Source: Streptomyces sp. Go-475
Lineage (GTDB): Bacteria; Actinomycetota; Actinomycetes; Streptomycetales; Streptomycetaceae
Assembly: GCF_003330845.1 (NCBI RefSeq)
Contig: NZ_CP026121.1
Span: 5,003,501-5,067,500, forward strand
DNA: 64,000 nucleotides
Direction of reading: 5' to 3'
Below the pieces are notes generated by a model, which was given only the letters and a program-made list of their open reading frames with translations, was not told where the DNA came from and did not search any database. The translations under genes were made by a program, and so were the position numbers. Position 1 is the stretch's first letter. Every line of letters starts with the position of its first letter. This document shows positions 47,598 to 56,881 of the stretch, one piece after another.

Positions 47598-48386
47598 TCA
47601 GACGGATCGGTGCAGCAGGCCGCTCATGGTGATGCGGTCGCCGCGGAACCGGATGAACTCCAGGTCGACCGGGCGGCCGTCCGCGAGGTGGGTGAGGCGT
47701 TCCAGCATGAGGACGGCGGCGCCGCGCGGAGCCTCCAGCACGGCGGCCGAGTGGGTGTCCGCGCTGACCGCTTCCAGGGTGATCTCGGCGTGGCCGAGAC
47801 GATGGCCGGTGACGGCTTCCAGCAGGCGGAAGACGTCGGTGTTCTCCAGGTCGGCGCCGAGCAGTCCCGCGCCGATGTCGAGGGGGATGTAGGTGAGGTC
47901 GAGGGACAGGGGCAGACCGTTGAGGCGGCGCAGGCGTTCGATGTAGAGGACGTCCGTGCCGGGCGCGAGTCCGAGGCGTGCGGCGACGGGCGCGGGCGCC
48001 GGGGCGGGGCCCATGGTGCGGACCTCGTTGGTGACGTGGCCGTGTTCGCGCAGGGTTTCCGCGAGGCCCATCAGGCGGTCGAGGCCGTGGGGGTACTTGC
48101 GGGCCACGACCACGGTGCCGACACCCGGCTGGCGTTCCACCAGCCCTTCGGCCCGCAGCAGGTCGAGAGCCTCGCGGACCGTGTTGCGGCTGGCGCCGTA
48201 GTCGGCCGAGAGAGCCGACTCGTGGGGCAGGACGCCCTCGGCGAAGTCGCCGCTGAGCAGCTGCCGGCGGAGCAGGTCGGCCAGTTGCCGGGCCCGGTCG
48301 GCGCGCAGCCGGCGCCGCGCGCGGTGGGCGGCGACGGTGGTCGCGGCGCCCTGCCCGGCGTGGTCTCGGATGCGGTCGGTCGGCAT
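47598..48386 (-). CDS. GntR-family regulator, HutC/UTRA type
   Basis: The 262-residue protein has a winged helix (about 30-95: LRRQLLSGDFAEGVLPHESA, SRNTVREALDLLRAEGL) and a UTRA ligand domain (about 110-258: LRRLNGLPLSLDLTYIPLD, ALL-like VLMLERLTHLADGRPVD). It is the first gene of the six-gene operon, so it probably senses the imported compound. ATG 48386 is chosen; an in-frame ATG at 48398 is possible. A 13-bp palindrome just upstream is a probable autoregulatory operator. Confidence 0.93.
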   Translation of the reverse strand: MPTDRIRDHAGQGAATTVAAHRARRRLRADRARQLADLLRRQLLSGDFAEGVLPHESALSADYGASRNTVREALDLLRAEGLVERQPGVGTVVVARKYPHGLDRLMGLAETLREHGHVTNEVRTMGPAPAPAPVAARLGLAPGTDVLYIERLRRLNGLPLSLDLTYIPLDIGAGLLGADLENTDVFRLLEAVTGHRLGHAEITLEAVSADTHSAAVLEAPRGAAVLMLERLTHLADGRPVDLEFIRFRGDRITMSGLLHRSV

Positions 48387-48399
48387 GGATCGAACCATA

Positions 48400-48412
48400 C
48401 CTATCCGATAGG
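48400..48412 (-). promoter_or_regulatory. 13-bp palindrome, probable operator of the GntR operon
   Basis: CCTATCCGATAGG is a perfect palindrome around one base, 13 bp upstream of the gntR ATG. On the minus strand it runs into TAGGTAT, a -10-like box, so a bound regulator would block the promoter. Confidence 0.55.
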
Positions 48413-48526
48413 AAAAGGGGTGTTGCGGGAATGTTGCGCCACCGGGCAGGTGGCCGGTTCCCTGGCCGACCTGGGTTTTCGCGGTGTCCGCCGGCAGTTC
48501 CGCCACCGGCAGCCGGGCCGGTGCGG

Positions 48527-49465
48527 CTACGACAGCGCCGTCAGCCCCGGGGCGAACGCGATCAGCAGGGGCAGCAGCGGCACCAGCGCGGCCGTGGTGG
48601 TCGTCAGGGCGCGGTGCCGGCGGCCGAGCCGGGGCGGCGGTTCCAGGAGCCGGTCGACCCGCTCGCCCAGCAGGCGGTGGCTGGAGGCGCAGGACAGGAC
48701 GCCCCGGTGCTGGTTGAGCTCGATCAGGGCCAGGGCCGTGGTCAGGTGGCCGCAGCGGCGGGAGGCCGTGTCGTCGGCGGCGAGTTCGACCAGGCGGTGG
48801 GTCTGGTCGCAGAAGTGGGCGAACAGCGGGATGCGGGGGAATCCGGTGGCCAGGGCGGTGGACAGGTGCAGCAGCCAGTCGTGGCGGGCGCGGGCGTGGC
48901 CGCGCTCGTGGGTGAGGACGGCGTCGAGCTGGTGGCCGGTGAGGCGGTGCAGGGCGCCCGTGGTGACGATGAGCTGGGGCGGGCTGCCGGGCAGCCACCA
49001 GGCGTCCGGGTACTCGTCCTCCAGGACCAGCAGGGGGCCCTTCGCGGCGGGCAGGCCGGCCGGCAGGTCGGGGGCGCGTTCGCGCAGGTGGGCGCGGGCC
49101 TGGGCGCGCCGCCTGCGCGCCTCGACGAGCTCCCGCGCGAGCATCGCGGTCGTCCAGGCGGCACCGCAGGCCAGCAGCAGGGTGAGCGCGGTGGCCCACG
49201 GCGGGGCGGTGGACAGGTCGTACGCGGCGGTCACCGCGGGCGGGGCCGGGGCGAAGAGCTGGGCGCGGACGGTGCCGAAGACGGCGGCGGCGCCCAGGGA
49301 GAGCGCCGTCACGCAGCACAGCAGGACCGTGGCGACCAGGCACTGCCACACCCACAGCGCGACCACCGGTTCCCGCTCGGGCCAGGCGGCCCGGGTCAGC
49401 GCGCGGGGCACGGGTACGGCGGCCGTCACGGCGACAACGCTCAGCAGGAGCAGGCAGACGGTCAT
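48527..49465 (-). CDS. M56-family membrane metallopeptidase (BlaR/HtpX-like)
   Basis: The 312-residue membrane protein has the zinc motif HERGH (186-190, in AVLTHERGHARARHDW) and a distal ELAADDTA that supplies the third ligand, as in M56 peptidases. It has about four helices and no extracellular sensor domain. In Streptomyces such genes normally pair with a BlaI/MecI repressor gene, and none is present in the 277-bp gap upstream (49466-49742), so it is an orphan. The target is unknown. Confidence 0.87.
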   Translation of the reverse strand: MTVCLLLLSVVAVTAAVPVPRALTRAAWPEREPVVALWVWQCLVATVLLCCVTALSLGAAAVFGTVRAQLFAPAPPAVTAAYDLSTAPPWATALTLLLACGAAWTTAMLARELVEARRRRAQARAHLRERAPDLPAGLPAAKGPLLVLEDEYPDAWWLPGSPPQLIVTTGALHRLTGHQLDAVLTHERGHARARHDWLLHLSTALATGFPRIPLFAHFCDQTHRLVELAADDTASRRCGHLTTALALIELNQHRGVLSCASSHRLLGERVDRLLEPPPRLGRRHRALTTTTAALVPLLPLLIAFAPGLTALS

Positions 49466-49742
49466 GGCCACGGACTCCGGTTCCTGGTCGGAAGAAGGGC
49501 GGCTACGGGTCGTGCGGGGGAGGGCGGTCGCAGCCCGCACCGGTGACACGACTGCCGAGGACGCGGCTGCCGGGCGCACCCGGGAACGCGGTGAACGCGG
49601 CGAACGTGCCGTGTACCGCGCCCGTGCGAGCACACCGCCCGACGCACAGTATGACGGGCCGGGCGGTGTGCGTCAGGGGCCGAACGCGATCGGGAGTTCC
49701 GGGAGGGGCGACCGCCGGCCGGACCCGGGCCGTCCGCCGGGG

Positions 49743-50954
49743 TCAGGCCGGGACCACCCGCCCCGTCACCTCGCCCAGCCCGACCCGCACGCCGTCCGGG
49801 CCCGGAGCCCAGGCCGAGAGGGTCACCACGTCGCCGTCCTCCAGGAACGTCCGCTTGCCGTCGGGGAGTTCGAGCGGGTCGCGGCCGTTCCAGGTCAGTT
49901 CCAGCAGGGAGCCGCGCTCCCGGTCCGCCGGGCCGCTCACCGTGCCGGAGCCGTACAGGTCGCCGGTGCGCAGGGAGGCACCGTTCACGGTCATGTGAGC
50001 CAGCTGCTGGGCGGCCGTCCAGTACATGGTGGAGAAGGGCGGCTCGGAGACGACGTGGCCGTTGACGGCGACGCTGATCCGCAGGTCGTAGCCGCCGGGT
50101 TCCTCGTCGCCGTCGTCGAGGTAGGGCAGCAGCCCGTGCGTCCGGGCCGGCGGGGCCACCCGGGACTCCTCCAGGGCGTCCAGCGGGGTGATCCACGCCG
50201 ACACGGACGTGGCGAAGGACTTGCCGAGGAACGGGCCGAGGGGGACGTACTCCCAGGCCTGGATGTCGCGGGCGGACCAGTCGTTCAGCAGGCACAGCCC
50301 GAAGACGTGCTCGCGGAAGTCGGCGAGGGCCACCGGCTCGCCCATCCGGGACGGCACGCCGACGACGAAGCCGACCTCCGCCTCGATGTCCAGGCGCACG
50401 GACGGGCCGAAGACGGGAGCGGCGTCCGTGGGCGCCTTGCGCTGGCCCGAGGGGCGTACGACGTCCGTGCCCGAGACGACGACCGTGCCGGAGCGGCCGT
50501 GGTAGCCGATCGGCAGGTGCTTCCAGTTGGGGGTGAGGGAGTCCTCGGCGTCGGGCCGGAAGATCTGCCCGACGTTCCGGGCGTGGTTCTCGGACGCGTA
50601 GAAGTCGACGTAGTCCGCGACCTCGAACGGCAGATGCAGGGTCACGGCGGACAGGGGGTGGAACAGCGGCTCGACGGTCTCGCGGTGGGACGGCACGGTC
50701 ACCCAGGCCGTCAGCGCCCGGCGCACGTCCGACCAGGCCGTGCGCCCCGCGGCCAGCAGCGGGTTGAGGGACGGCCGGGCCAGCAGGGAGGCGTACGGGG
50801 AGCCGAGGGCGTGGGCCGCCGCGCCGGCGTCCAGGACGTGGTCGCCGAGCCGGACGCCCACGGTCCGGTGCGAGGAGCCGGGCAGGGAGAACACGCCGTA
50901 CGGCAGGTTGTGCGGACCGAAGGGATCGCCCTCGGGGACATCGAAGGGGGGCAT
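49743..50954 (-). CDS. fahA: Fumarylacetoacetase
   Basis: The enzyme splits fumarylacetoacetate to fumarate and acetoacetate in Tyr/Phe catabolism. The 403-residue protein has the N-terminal FAA_hydrolase_N region and the catalytic domain. DIEAEVGFVVG (metal-binding Glu), LLNDWSARDIQAWEYVPLG and the substrate loop ASENHARNVGQIFRP are intact. ATG 50954 follows GAGG at 9 bp; two longer in-frame starts (50984, 51014) are less likely. It stands alone between unrelated genes. Confidence 0.96.
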   Translation of the reverse strand: MPPFDVPEGDPFGPHNLPYGVFSLPGSSHRTVGVRLGDHVLDAGAAAHALGSPYASLLARPSLNPLLAAGRTAWSDVRRALTAWVTVPSHRETVEPLFHPLSAVTLHLPFEVADYVDFYASENHARNVGQIFRPDAEDSLTPNWKHLPIGYHGRSGTVVVSGTDVVRPSGQRKAPTDAAPVFGPSVRLDIEAEVGFVVGVPSRMGEPVALADFREHVFGLCLLNDWSARDIQAWEYVPLGPFLGKSFATSVSAWITPLDALEESRVAPPARTHGLLPYLDDGDEEPGGYDLRISVAVNGHVVSEPPFSTMYWTAAQQLAHMTVNGASLRTGDLYGSGTVSGPADRERGSLLELTWNGRDPLELPDGKRTFLEDGDVVTLSAWAPGPDGVRVGLGEVTGRVVPA

Positions 50955-51273
50955 CGGGTGCTGCCTCGCTTTCGGGTGTGCCATGTCGTCGCCACGTGTT
51001 CGTGGTCGTGCCACACGTTACGGGTGACACGGCGGTCCCGGGCAGAGTCCGAGGAGGCTCGGACGGGCGAACGGGGCAGGTGGGCCAGGGTGCGATGGGA
51101 CGGGCCCGCACGACCCCGACCGGCGCGGCGGGCGGGACCGCACATGCGTACGTGCCGGAAGTTATCCACAGGACGCGACGCAATCTTGACGGAGCGGTGC
51201 GAACGGGGCGACTCTGGGCGGGTGCCGGAAGGCCTCGGGGAGGGGGCGTTCCGACGGCACACCAGGGGGGCGG
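50955..51273. other. Divergent gap between fahA and the glycan cluster, with a DnaA-box match
   Basis: No gene is seen. TTATCCACA at 51162-51170 is an exact DnaA box, about 105 bp before the aminotransferase start. GGGGGG (51265-51270) is the ribosome site of the next gene. Promoters for both divergent genes must lie here but no clear -10/-35 pair was found. Confidence 0.4.
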
Positions 51274-52521
51274 ATGGCCATTGGGGAGGCCGGTCCGGGT
51301 TCGGTGCGGCGTGGTGTACAGCCGAAGCGGCTGGAAGAAGCCATGCGCGTCCGGCTCGGCCGGGAATGTGTGTACGTACCGTCGTGCCGTCTCGGGCTGT
51401 ACGTGGCGCTGCGCCACTGGTGCCCGCCCGGCGGCCGGGTACTGATGTCGCCGGTCAACGACGACGTGATCTTCTTCGTCGTGCTCGCGGCCGGACTGCG
51501 TCCGGTGCAGGCGCCGTTGAACCCGCTCGACGCGTCGATCGACATCGATGCCGTCCCCGAGGAGGTCTGGGGCTCGGTGTCGGCCGTGCTCACGACGAAC
51601 CTGTACGGGAACCCGGATCCGGCGCCGCGCCTGCGGCAGAAGTGCGACGCGCTGGGCATCCCGCTGTTCGAGGACGCCGCGCACGCGATCGGCAGCCGGG
51701 TCGGGGACCGGCCGGTCGGCGCGTGGGGTGAGGCTTCCGTGTTCAGCCTGTCCAAGCACGTGGGCGCCAAGGCCGGGGGCATGCTGTCGCTCGCCGACCC
51801 GGGGCTGCGGGACGCGGTGGAGAGGACCTGCTCGGAGTTGCTCGTTCCGGGCCGGCTGAGCTCCGAACTGGCCTTCGCGGTCCGGCCGTACGCGGAGGCG
51901 GCGGTGCGCGGGCTGCGGCTGCGGCGCGCCGCCTGGGCGGCGGTCCGGCTGCTGGGGCTGGCGGACCGCGAGGAGATCCGGATGCCGCTGCGCCCGGACG
52001 AACTCGCGCGGGCCGCCCGCCACGCGCCGGGGCTCGAGGCCCACCACCCGTGGGTGCGGGTCGACATGCACGACTACCGCCTGGAGTCCGGCCCGCTGCG
52101 GCTGCGGCGCATCGCACACAAGCTCGACGGCCTGGACGACGTGCTGGACGCCTGCCGGGCGGGCACCGAGCTGCTGCTGTCCACGCCCTGGGCCAAACCG
52201 AGGGCGGCGTACGGGACGCAGCCGCTGTTCCGCGTCCCGCTGTTCGTGGCGGACCGGGACGCGGCCATGGCGGCCCTGGCGCGGCGGGGCGTGGTCGTCG
52301 GCTACCTCTACGACCCGCCCCTGGACGACTACGCGGGCGCGGAGTTCACCGACCCCTCGCCGGCCCCGGAGGCGGCCCGCTGGTTCGCGCGGCACGCGCT
52401 GCCCGTGGACCCGCTGCGGGCGCGGACGGTCGTCGAGGTGCTTCAGCGGTCGGGGGCACGACCGGTCGAAGCGCCGGGAGAGCTGTCCCGGAGCAGGCCG
52501 ACACCGGGAGGGCTGGGTTAG
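51274..52521 (+). CDS. DegT/DnrJ/EryC1-family aminotransferase-like protein
   Basis: The 415-residue PLP-fold protein resembles the sugar aminotransferases that make amino-sugars for glycans. The expected Lys161 for PLP lies in FSLSKHVGAKAGG, and the Asp of FEDAAHAIGS fits the pyridine-N contact. CVYVPSCRLGLYVALRHW at the N-terminus is the usual substrate-entry region. The last 40 residues diverge. It opens the glycan cluster, and the flippase gene begins 4 bp after its stop, so the two are co-transcribed. The actual sugar is unknown. Confidence 0.82.
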   Translation: MAIGEAGPGSVRRGVQPKRLEEAMRVRLGRECVYVPSCRLGLYVALRHWCPPGGRVLMSPVNDDVIFFVVLAAGLRPVQAPLNPLDASIDIDAVPEEVWGSVSAVLTTNLYGNPDPAPRLRQKCDALGIPLFEDAAHAIGSRVGDRPVGAWGEASVFSLSKHVGAKAGGMLSLADPGLRDAVERTCSELLVPGRLSSELAFAVRPYAEAAVRGLRLRRAAWAAVRLLGLADREEIRMPLRPDELARAARHAPGLEAHHPWVRVDMHDYRLESGPLRLRRIAHKLDGLDDVLDACRAGTELLLSTPWAKPRAAYGTQPLFRVPLFVADRDAAMAALARRGVVVGYLYDPPLDDYAGAEFTDPSPAPEAARWFARHALPVDPLRARTVVEVLQRSGARPVEAPGELSRSRPTPGGLG

Positions 52522-52525
52522 TCCC

Positions 52526-54871
52526 GTGGCTGAGATCCAGGTGCACGAGCCCGCCGCCGCGCGCGCCGAGAGCGGCGGCGGACCGAAGCCTGCCGACGGC
52601 GAGCACAGCCACGACTCGCTGTTCAAGAACGCCTACTTCCTCATGCTCAGCACCGGCGTGTCCGCCGTGCTGGGCCTGGGGTTCTGGCTGGTGGCCGCCC
52701 GCTACTACTCCGAGGAGGCCGTCGGCCAGGGCTCCGCCGCGATCGCCGCGATGCGGTTGCTCGCCAGCATCACGGCGACGACGATGATCGGGGCCGTCGT
52801 CCGCTTCGTCCCGCGCGCGGGACGGGAGACCGGACGCCTGGTGTGGGGCACGTACGCGGCGAGTTCGCTGGTCGTGGCGCTCGCCGCGGCCGTCTTCCTG
52901 CTCACGCTCGACGCGTGGGGCGCGTCGTACGCGCCGCTGGGCACGCCCATGGCGGGGGCGGTGTTCGTCGCGGCGTGCGTGGCCTGGGCGCTGCTCACCC
53001 TCCAGGACGGGGTGCTCACCGGGCTGCGCAAGGCCGAGTGGGTCCCGGCGGGGAACGCGGTGTTCTCGGTCGGGAAGCTGGCCCTGCTGGCGGTCTTCGC
53101 CGGCGCGCTGCCCGTCCTCGGCATCTTCGTCTCCTGGGCGGTGGCGATCGCCTTCTCCACCCTGCCGCTCGGCTGGCTGATCTTCCGCCGGCTCATCCCG
53201 CGCCAGGCCGCCGCCGACCGGGACAAGGACCCCCCGAAAGTCCGGGAGATGGGCCGCTTCCTGGCCGGCGACTCGCTGGGCGCCCTGTTCAGCCTGGCCA
53301 TGATCAACCTGCTGCCGGTGATGGTCGCGGTCCGCTTCAGCGCCGCGGAGAACGGCTACTTCTACGTGGCGTACACCGTCGGCGGCACGATGGAGTTCAT
53401 GGCCATCAACATGGCCTCCTCGCTCACCGCGCACGCCTCGCACGACCCGCGCCAACTCGCCGACGGCGTCAAAGGGGCCCTGCGGCGCATGACGCTGCTG
53501 CTGGTCCCGGTCGTGCTGGTGCTCGTCCTGTTCGCCCCGTACATCCTCACGCCGTTCAGCCCGGACTACGCCGAGCACGGCTCGACCGTGCTGCGGCTGC
53601 TCGCCCTCGGCGCGCTGCCCCGGGTGGTGGTGGAGCTGTACATCGGCGTGCTGCGCGTGCAGGGGCGTACGGGAGTGCTGGCCGCGCTCCAAGGCGCCAT
53701 GTGCGCCCTGGTCCTGGGCAGCGCGGCCGTGCTGTTCACGCCGGCCGGGATCGCGGGCGCCGGCTGGGCGGTGCTGCTGAGCATGACGCTGATCGCCGTC
53801 GTCTCCGCGGTCGGACTGCGCGCTGCGCTGCGCCACAACGACAGCGCGCCCGGCGTCCGTACGCCCGCCGCCCCCTCCTACGGCACCCGCTGGGCGCGGC
53901 TGAACGCCACGGCCGGGTACGGCACGGCCTGGGCCCGCCGGGCCGCCTGCCAGCCCAAGGACGGCGACGAGGACACGGTCACGCTGTTCATCGGCCGCCC
54001 CGGATACGAGCGGGAGGCGCTGCAGGCGGACACCCTCGCGCTGATCGTCCGGCCGCACCACCCGGAACCGGAAACGGGGGAGAAGGGGACCGGTGCCGAG
54101 CAGGCGGTCGCCGCGGAGGCGATGGCGGACGCGGCCGAGGACCGACGAAGGCCCGGGGCGGCGCGGGAGGGCACGCTCCTGCGCGAGGACCCGGCCGGGG
54201 CCGACGACCGGACCCGGGAGCGGCGGCTGCGAGGCGCCCTGTGGAGCCTGCTCGGGGTCGCCGCCGTCTTCTTCTGGGCGCCGCTGCGCGACCTGCCCTG
54301 GCTGGACGGCGCCACCGAAACGCCGCTGACGGGGCGCCGGTTGCTGGAGGGCCTGCCCCTGCCGTCGCTCACGGCGGGCGGCCTGCTGCTCGTGGTGTTC
54401 GTCGCCGCGGTCACCCTGTGCACCCGGCGCGAGGCGTGGCTGCCGGGCACGGCACTGTCCGCGGCCCTGCTCGCCCTGTACGCCGCACCGGTCGCCCTCG
54501 GGCGGGAACCGCGGCCGGTGGACGGGGCGTTGTACGAGAAGACGGCCGGCTTCCTCGCGGACGCGCTGGGGCTCGACGGCCCCGAGCCGCTGCTGCGCTG
54601 GGCACCGCCGGTCTGCCTGCTGCTGTGCCTCGTGCCGCTGTGGCTGCTGCTCGCGAGCGCGGGCCGGCGGCTGTCGTGGGCGGGGCGCTGGGGGGTTCTG
54701 TATCTCGTCGCGGTCGGCGGCTGGGTGTGGCGCGAGGCGCTCGCACCCGTCGCGCCGCCGCTGCTCGTCGTCCTTGCCGCAACCGTCCTGCTCCTGCCGC
54801 TCTGCCGCCGTGCCGCGACGGCCTGGGGGCCACCGCTCCGCAGACAACCGAACGGCCGATCCAGCGACTGA
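52526..54871 (+). CDS. Wzx-type flippase with an added C-terminal membrane domain
   Basis: The 781-residue protein starts at GTG 52526. Residues about 30-455 form a 12-14-helix MOP-superfamily flippase (FWLVAARYYSEEAVGQGSAA, MAINMASSLTAHASHDPRQL), which moves lipid-linked glycans outward. A charged linker (about 455-570) leads to a second membrane domain of about five helices (570-775), unlike ordinary flippases of about 430-500 residues. The extra part could bind a partner or a polymerase. It is downstream of the DegT gene and 45 bp before a large membrane protein gene. Confidence 0.82.
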   Translation: MAEIQVHEPAAARAESGGGPKPADGEHSHDSLFKNAYFLMLSTGVSAVLGLGFWLVAARYYSEEAVGQGSAAIAAMRLLASITATTMIGAVVRFVPRAGRETGRLVWGTYAASSLVVALAAAVFLLTLDAWGASYAPLGTPMAGAVFVAACVAWALLTLQDGVLTGLRKAEWVPAGNAVFSVGKLALLAVFAGALPVLGIFVSWAVAIAFSTLPLGWLIFRRLIPRQAAADRDKDPPKVREMGRFLAGDSLGALFSLAMINLLPVMVAVRFSAAENGYFYVAYTVGGTMEFMAINMASSLTAHASHDPRQLADGVKGALRRMTLLLVPVVLVLVLFAPYILTPFSPDYAEHGSTVLRLLALGALPRVVVELYIGVLRVQGRTGVLAALQGAMCALVLGSAAVLFTPAGIAGAGWAVLLSMTLIAVVSAVGLRAALRHNDSAPGVRTPAAPSYGTRWARLNATAGYGTAWARRAACQPKDGDEDTVTLFIGRPGYEREALQADTLALIVRPHHPEPETGEKGTGAEQAVAAEAMADAAEDRRRPGAAREGTLLREDPAGADDRTRERRLRGALWSLLGVAAVFFWAPLRDLPWLDGATETPLTGRRLLEGLPLPSLTAGGLLLVVFVAAVTLCTRREAWLPGTALSAALLALYAAPVALGREPRPVDGALYEKTAGFLADALGLDGPEPLLRWAPPVCLLLCLVPLWLLLASAGRRLSWAGRWGVLYLVAVGGWVWREALAPVAPPLLVVLAATVLLLPLCRRAATAWGPPLRRQPNGRSSD

Positions 54872-54916
54872 CCGACCCAGAGCCGAACAGAGCCGAACCG
54901 CCAGGGGGGAACCGCC

Positions 54917-56881
54917 GTGCGTCCGCCAGCAACTCCACGGGAGAGATCCACGCCAGAGCCCACACCCGCACAGGACGGCGCGGACATGCCCGGCAGCGAC
55001 CCCGAGACTTCCAGCCAGTCCTCCAGCCCCTCCTCCTCGGAGGCGTCGAGCCCCGCCCACGAGCCCGTGACGGATCTGTCCGACCTGCCCCCCGCCTGGT
55101 CCCGGCGCCGCGCGCTCACCTGGCCCGGGGTGCCGCTGCTCGCCGCGCTGGCGCTGTGGGTGTACGCCGTGCGGCACACCGACGTCTCGCGACTCGACGA
55201 CTACGGGCTGGTCACCGCGCTGCACCCGACGTTCTGGGCCGGACTCGTGGTGCTCACGGCCGGCTTCTGGTGCACGGTCCGCGATCCGCGCCGCCCGGGT
55301 GCCTGGGCGGCGGCGTACGTGCTCGGGCTGCTGGTGATGGAGCGGGCCACGCAGGCCGTGGTCTACCCGACCCCGCTGTACGCCTGGGCGTGGAAGCACG
55401 AGGCGGTCATCGACCACCTGCTGACGGCCGGCGGTCTGCAGACGGCCGACCAGGTCGGCGACATGGCGGTGTACGACCAGTGGCCCGGCTTCTTCGCCGC
55501 CCAGGCCGCCCTGGTGCGGCTGCTGGGCGTGGAGTCGGCGGCGATGTTCATGGCCTGGTGGCCCCTGGTCTCCTGCCTGATGCTGCTGCTCCCGCTGCTG
55601 CTGATCTACCGCACCTTCACCGAGGACCGGCGGCTGATCTGGACGGCGGTCTGGCTCTTCTACGTCGCCAACTGGGTCGGGCAGGACTACTTCTCGCCCC
55701 AGTCCGTGGCGTACGCGCTGCACGTGGGCGTCCTGGCCGTGGTGCTGCGCCGCTTCGGCCGGACCGCCGTGCGGCGCGGTCGGCCGCGACAGGCCGTGTG
55801 GACGGTGGTGCTCACCGTCATGATCACGGCGATCGTCATCTCCCACCAGCTCACCCCGGGCATGCTGGTCGTCTGCCTGCTCGCCCTGGGCCTGAGCCGC
55901 CGCTACCGCGACTGGGTCCCGGTGGTCACCACGGTCGTGATCTTCCTGGCCTGGTGCCTCACGGCCGCGCTGCCCTTCCTGTCCGCGGCGATGCCCGACA
56001 TGATCCGCTCCGTCGGCGACGTCGGCGCCAACGTCGAGACCGGCTACGGCGCCACCCCGACCGGCACCGGCGCGATCGCGACCTCCTGGGCGGCCCGGCT
56101 GCTGTCCGGCTCCGTGCTGCTGCTCGCGGCCGTCGGCGTCCTGCGCCAGCGGGTGCTGCGCCACCGGGCCCGGCCCCTGCTGCTGGTCGCCGCGGCCCCG
56201 CTGCCGATGTTCGCGGCGAGCAGCTACGGCAGCGAGATGATCTTCCGGGTGCTGTTGTTCATGCTGCCCGGCGCCGCCTTCTTCGCCGCCGCCGCGATCC
56301 TGCCCAAGGTCCGCACCCTGGCCGCCGACGCCGCCGCGCAGGAGGCCGGCGGCCGGCCGGCAGCGCCCGCGAAACGCCGCCGGCGGAGGCTGGTCGCGTG
56401 GGTGCCGCCGGCCGCCCTGCTCGTCGGGACCCTGGCGTTCGTGCCGAGCTACTCGGGCAAGGACCGGATCAACTACTTCCCGCCGCAGGAGGTGGCCCTC
56501 GTACGGCAGCTCTTCGACCAGGCGCCCGAAGGGTCGCTCGTGGTGGCGGCCAACCGCAACTACCCGCACGCGTACGCCTCCTACTGGAGCATCGACCACT
56601 ACTGGTTCCTGGACGACGCCCGCAGCCACGTCGACCGGATCGTCCGCGACCCGGCCGCCACCCTCGCCAGTGACATGGCCGGCATCGAGCGGCCGGCCCG
56701 GGCGTACTTCCTCCTCACGCAGGGGCAGTTCGCCAACTCCGAGATGAACGGACAGCTCACGAAGGCGCAGCTGGACCGCATCCGGACGTCCGTCGACGCC
56801 TCGCCGCGGTTCCGGCTCGTGGCGGAGAACGGCGCCGGATGGCTCTACGAACTGAAGCAGGCGGGGGGAGCGGAGCGATGA
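54917..56881 (+). CDS. Large polytopic membrane protein, candidate glycan polymerase or membrane glycosyltransferase
   Basis: The 654-residue protein has about 12 helices between residues 65 and 510 (VPLLAALALWVYAVRHTDVS, VSCLMLLLPLLLIYRTF, LLVAAAPLPMFAASSYGSEM) and a C-terminal outside domain (from about 525: FDQAPEGSLVVAANRNYPHA). The DD pair near residue 94-95 (SRLDDYG) is where C-type glycosyltransferases have acidic catalytic residues, but I cannot assign the family. The GTG at 54917 is preceded by GGGGGGA. By position it is a Wzy-like polymerase or sugar transferase. Its stop overlaps the next ATG by 4 bp. Confidence 0.65.
   Translation: MRPPATPRERSTPEPTPAQDGADMPGSDPETSSQSSSPSSSEASSPAHEPVTDLSDLPPAWSRRRALTWPGVPLLAALALWVYAVRHTDVSRLDDYGLVTALHPTFWAGLVVLTAGFWCTVRDPRRPGAWAAAYVLGLLVMERATQAVVYPTPLYAWAWKHEAVIDHLLTAGGLQTADQVGDMAVYDQWPGFFAAQAALVRLLGVESAAMFMAWWPLVSCLMLLLPLLLIYRTFTEDRRLIWTAVWLFYVANWVGQDYFSPQSVAYALHVGVLAVVLRRFGRTAVRRGRPRQAVWTVVLTVMITAIVISHQLTPGMLVVCLLALGLSRRYRDWVPVVTTVVIFLAWCLTAALPFLSAAMPDMIRSVGDVGANVETGYGATPTGTGAIATSWAARLLSGSVLLLAAVGVLRQRVLRHRARPLLLVAAAPLPMFAASSYGSEMIFRVLLFMLPGAAFFAAAAILPKVRTLAADAAAQEAGGRPAAPAKRRRRRLVAWVPPAALLVGTLAFVPSYSGKDRINYFPPQEVALVRQLFDQAPEGSLVVAANRNYPHAYASYWSIDHYWFLDDARSHVDRIVRDPAATLASDMAGIERPARAYFLLTQGQFANSEMNGQLTKAQLDRIRTSVDASPRFRLVAENGAGWLYELKQAGGAER

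Noticed and set aside
46011..51731. 1906-codon open frame on the plus strand
   Set aside because: It runs antisense to five well-supported genes and its translation is low-complexity Gly/Arg/Val text; a GC-bias shadow frame.
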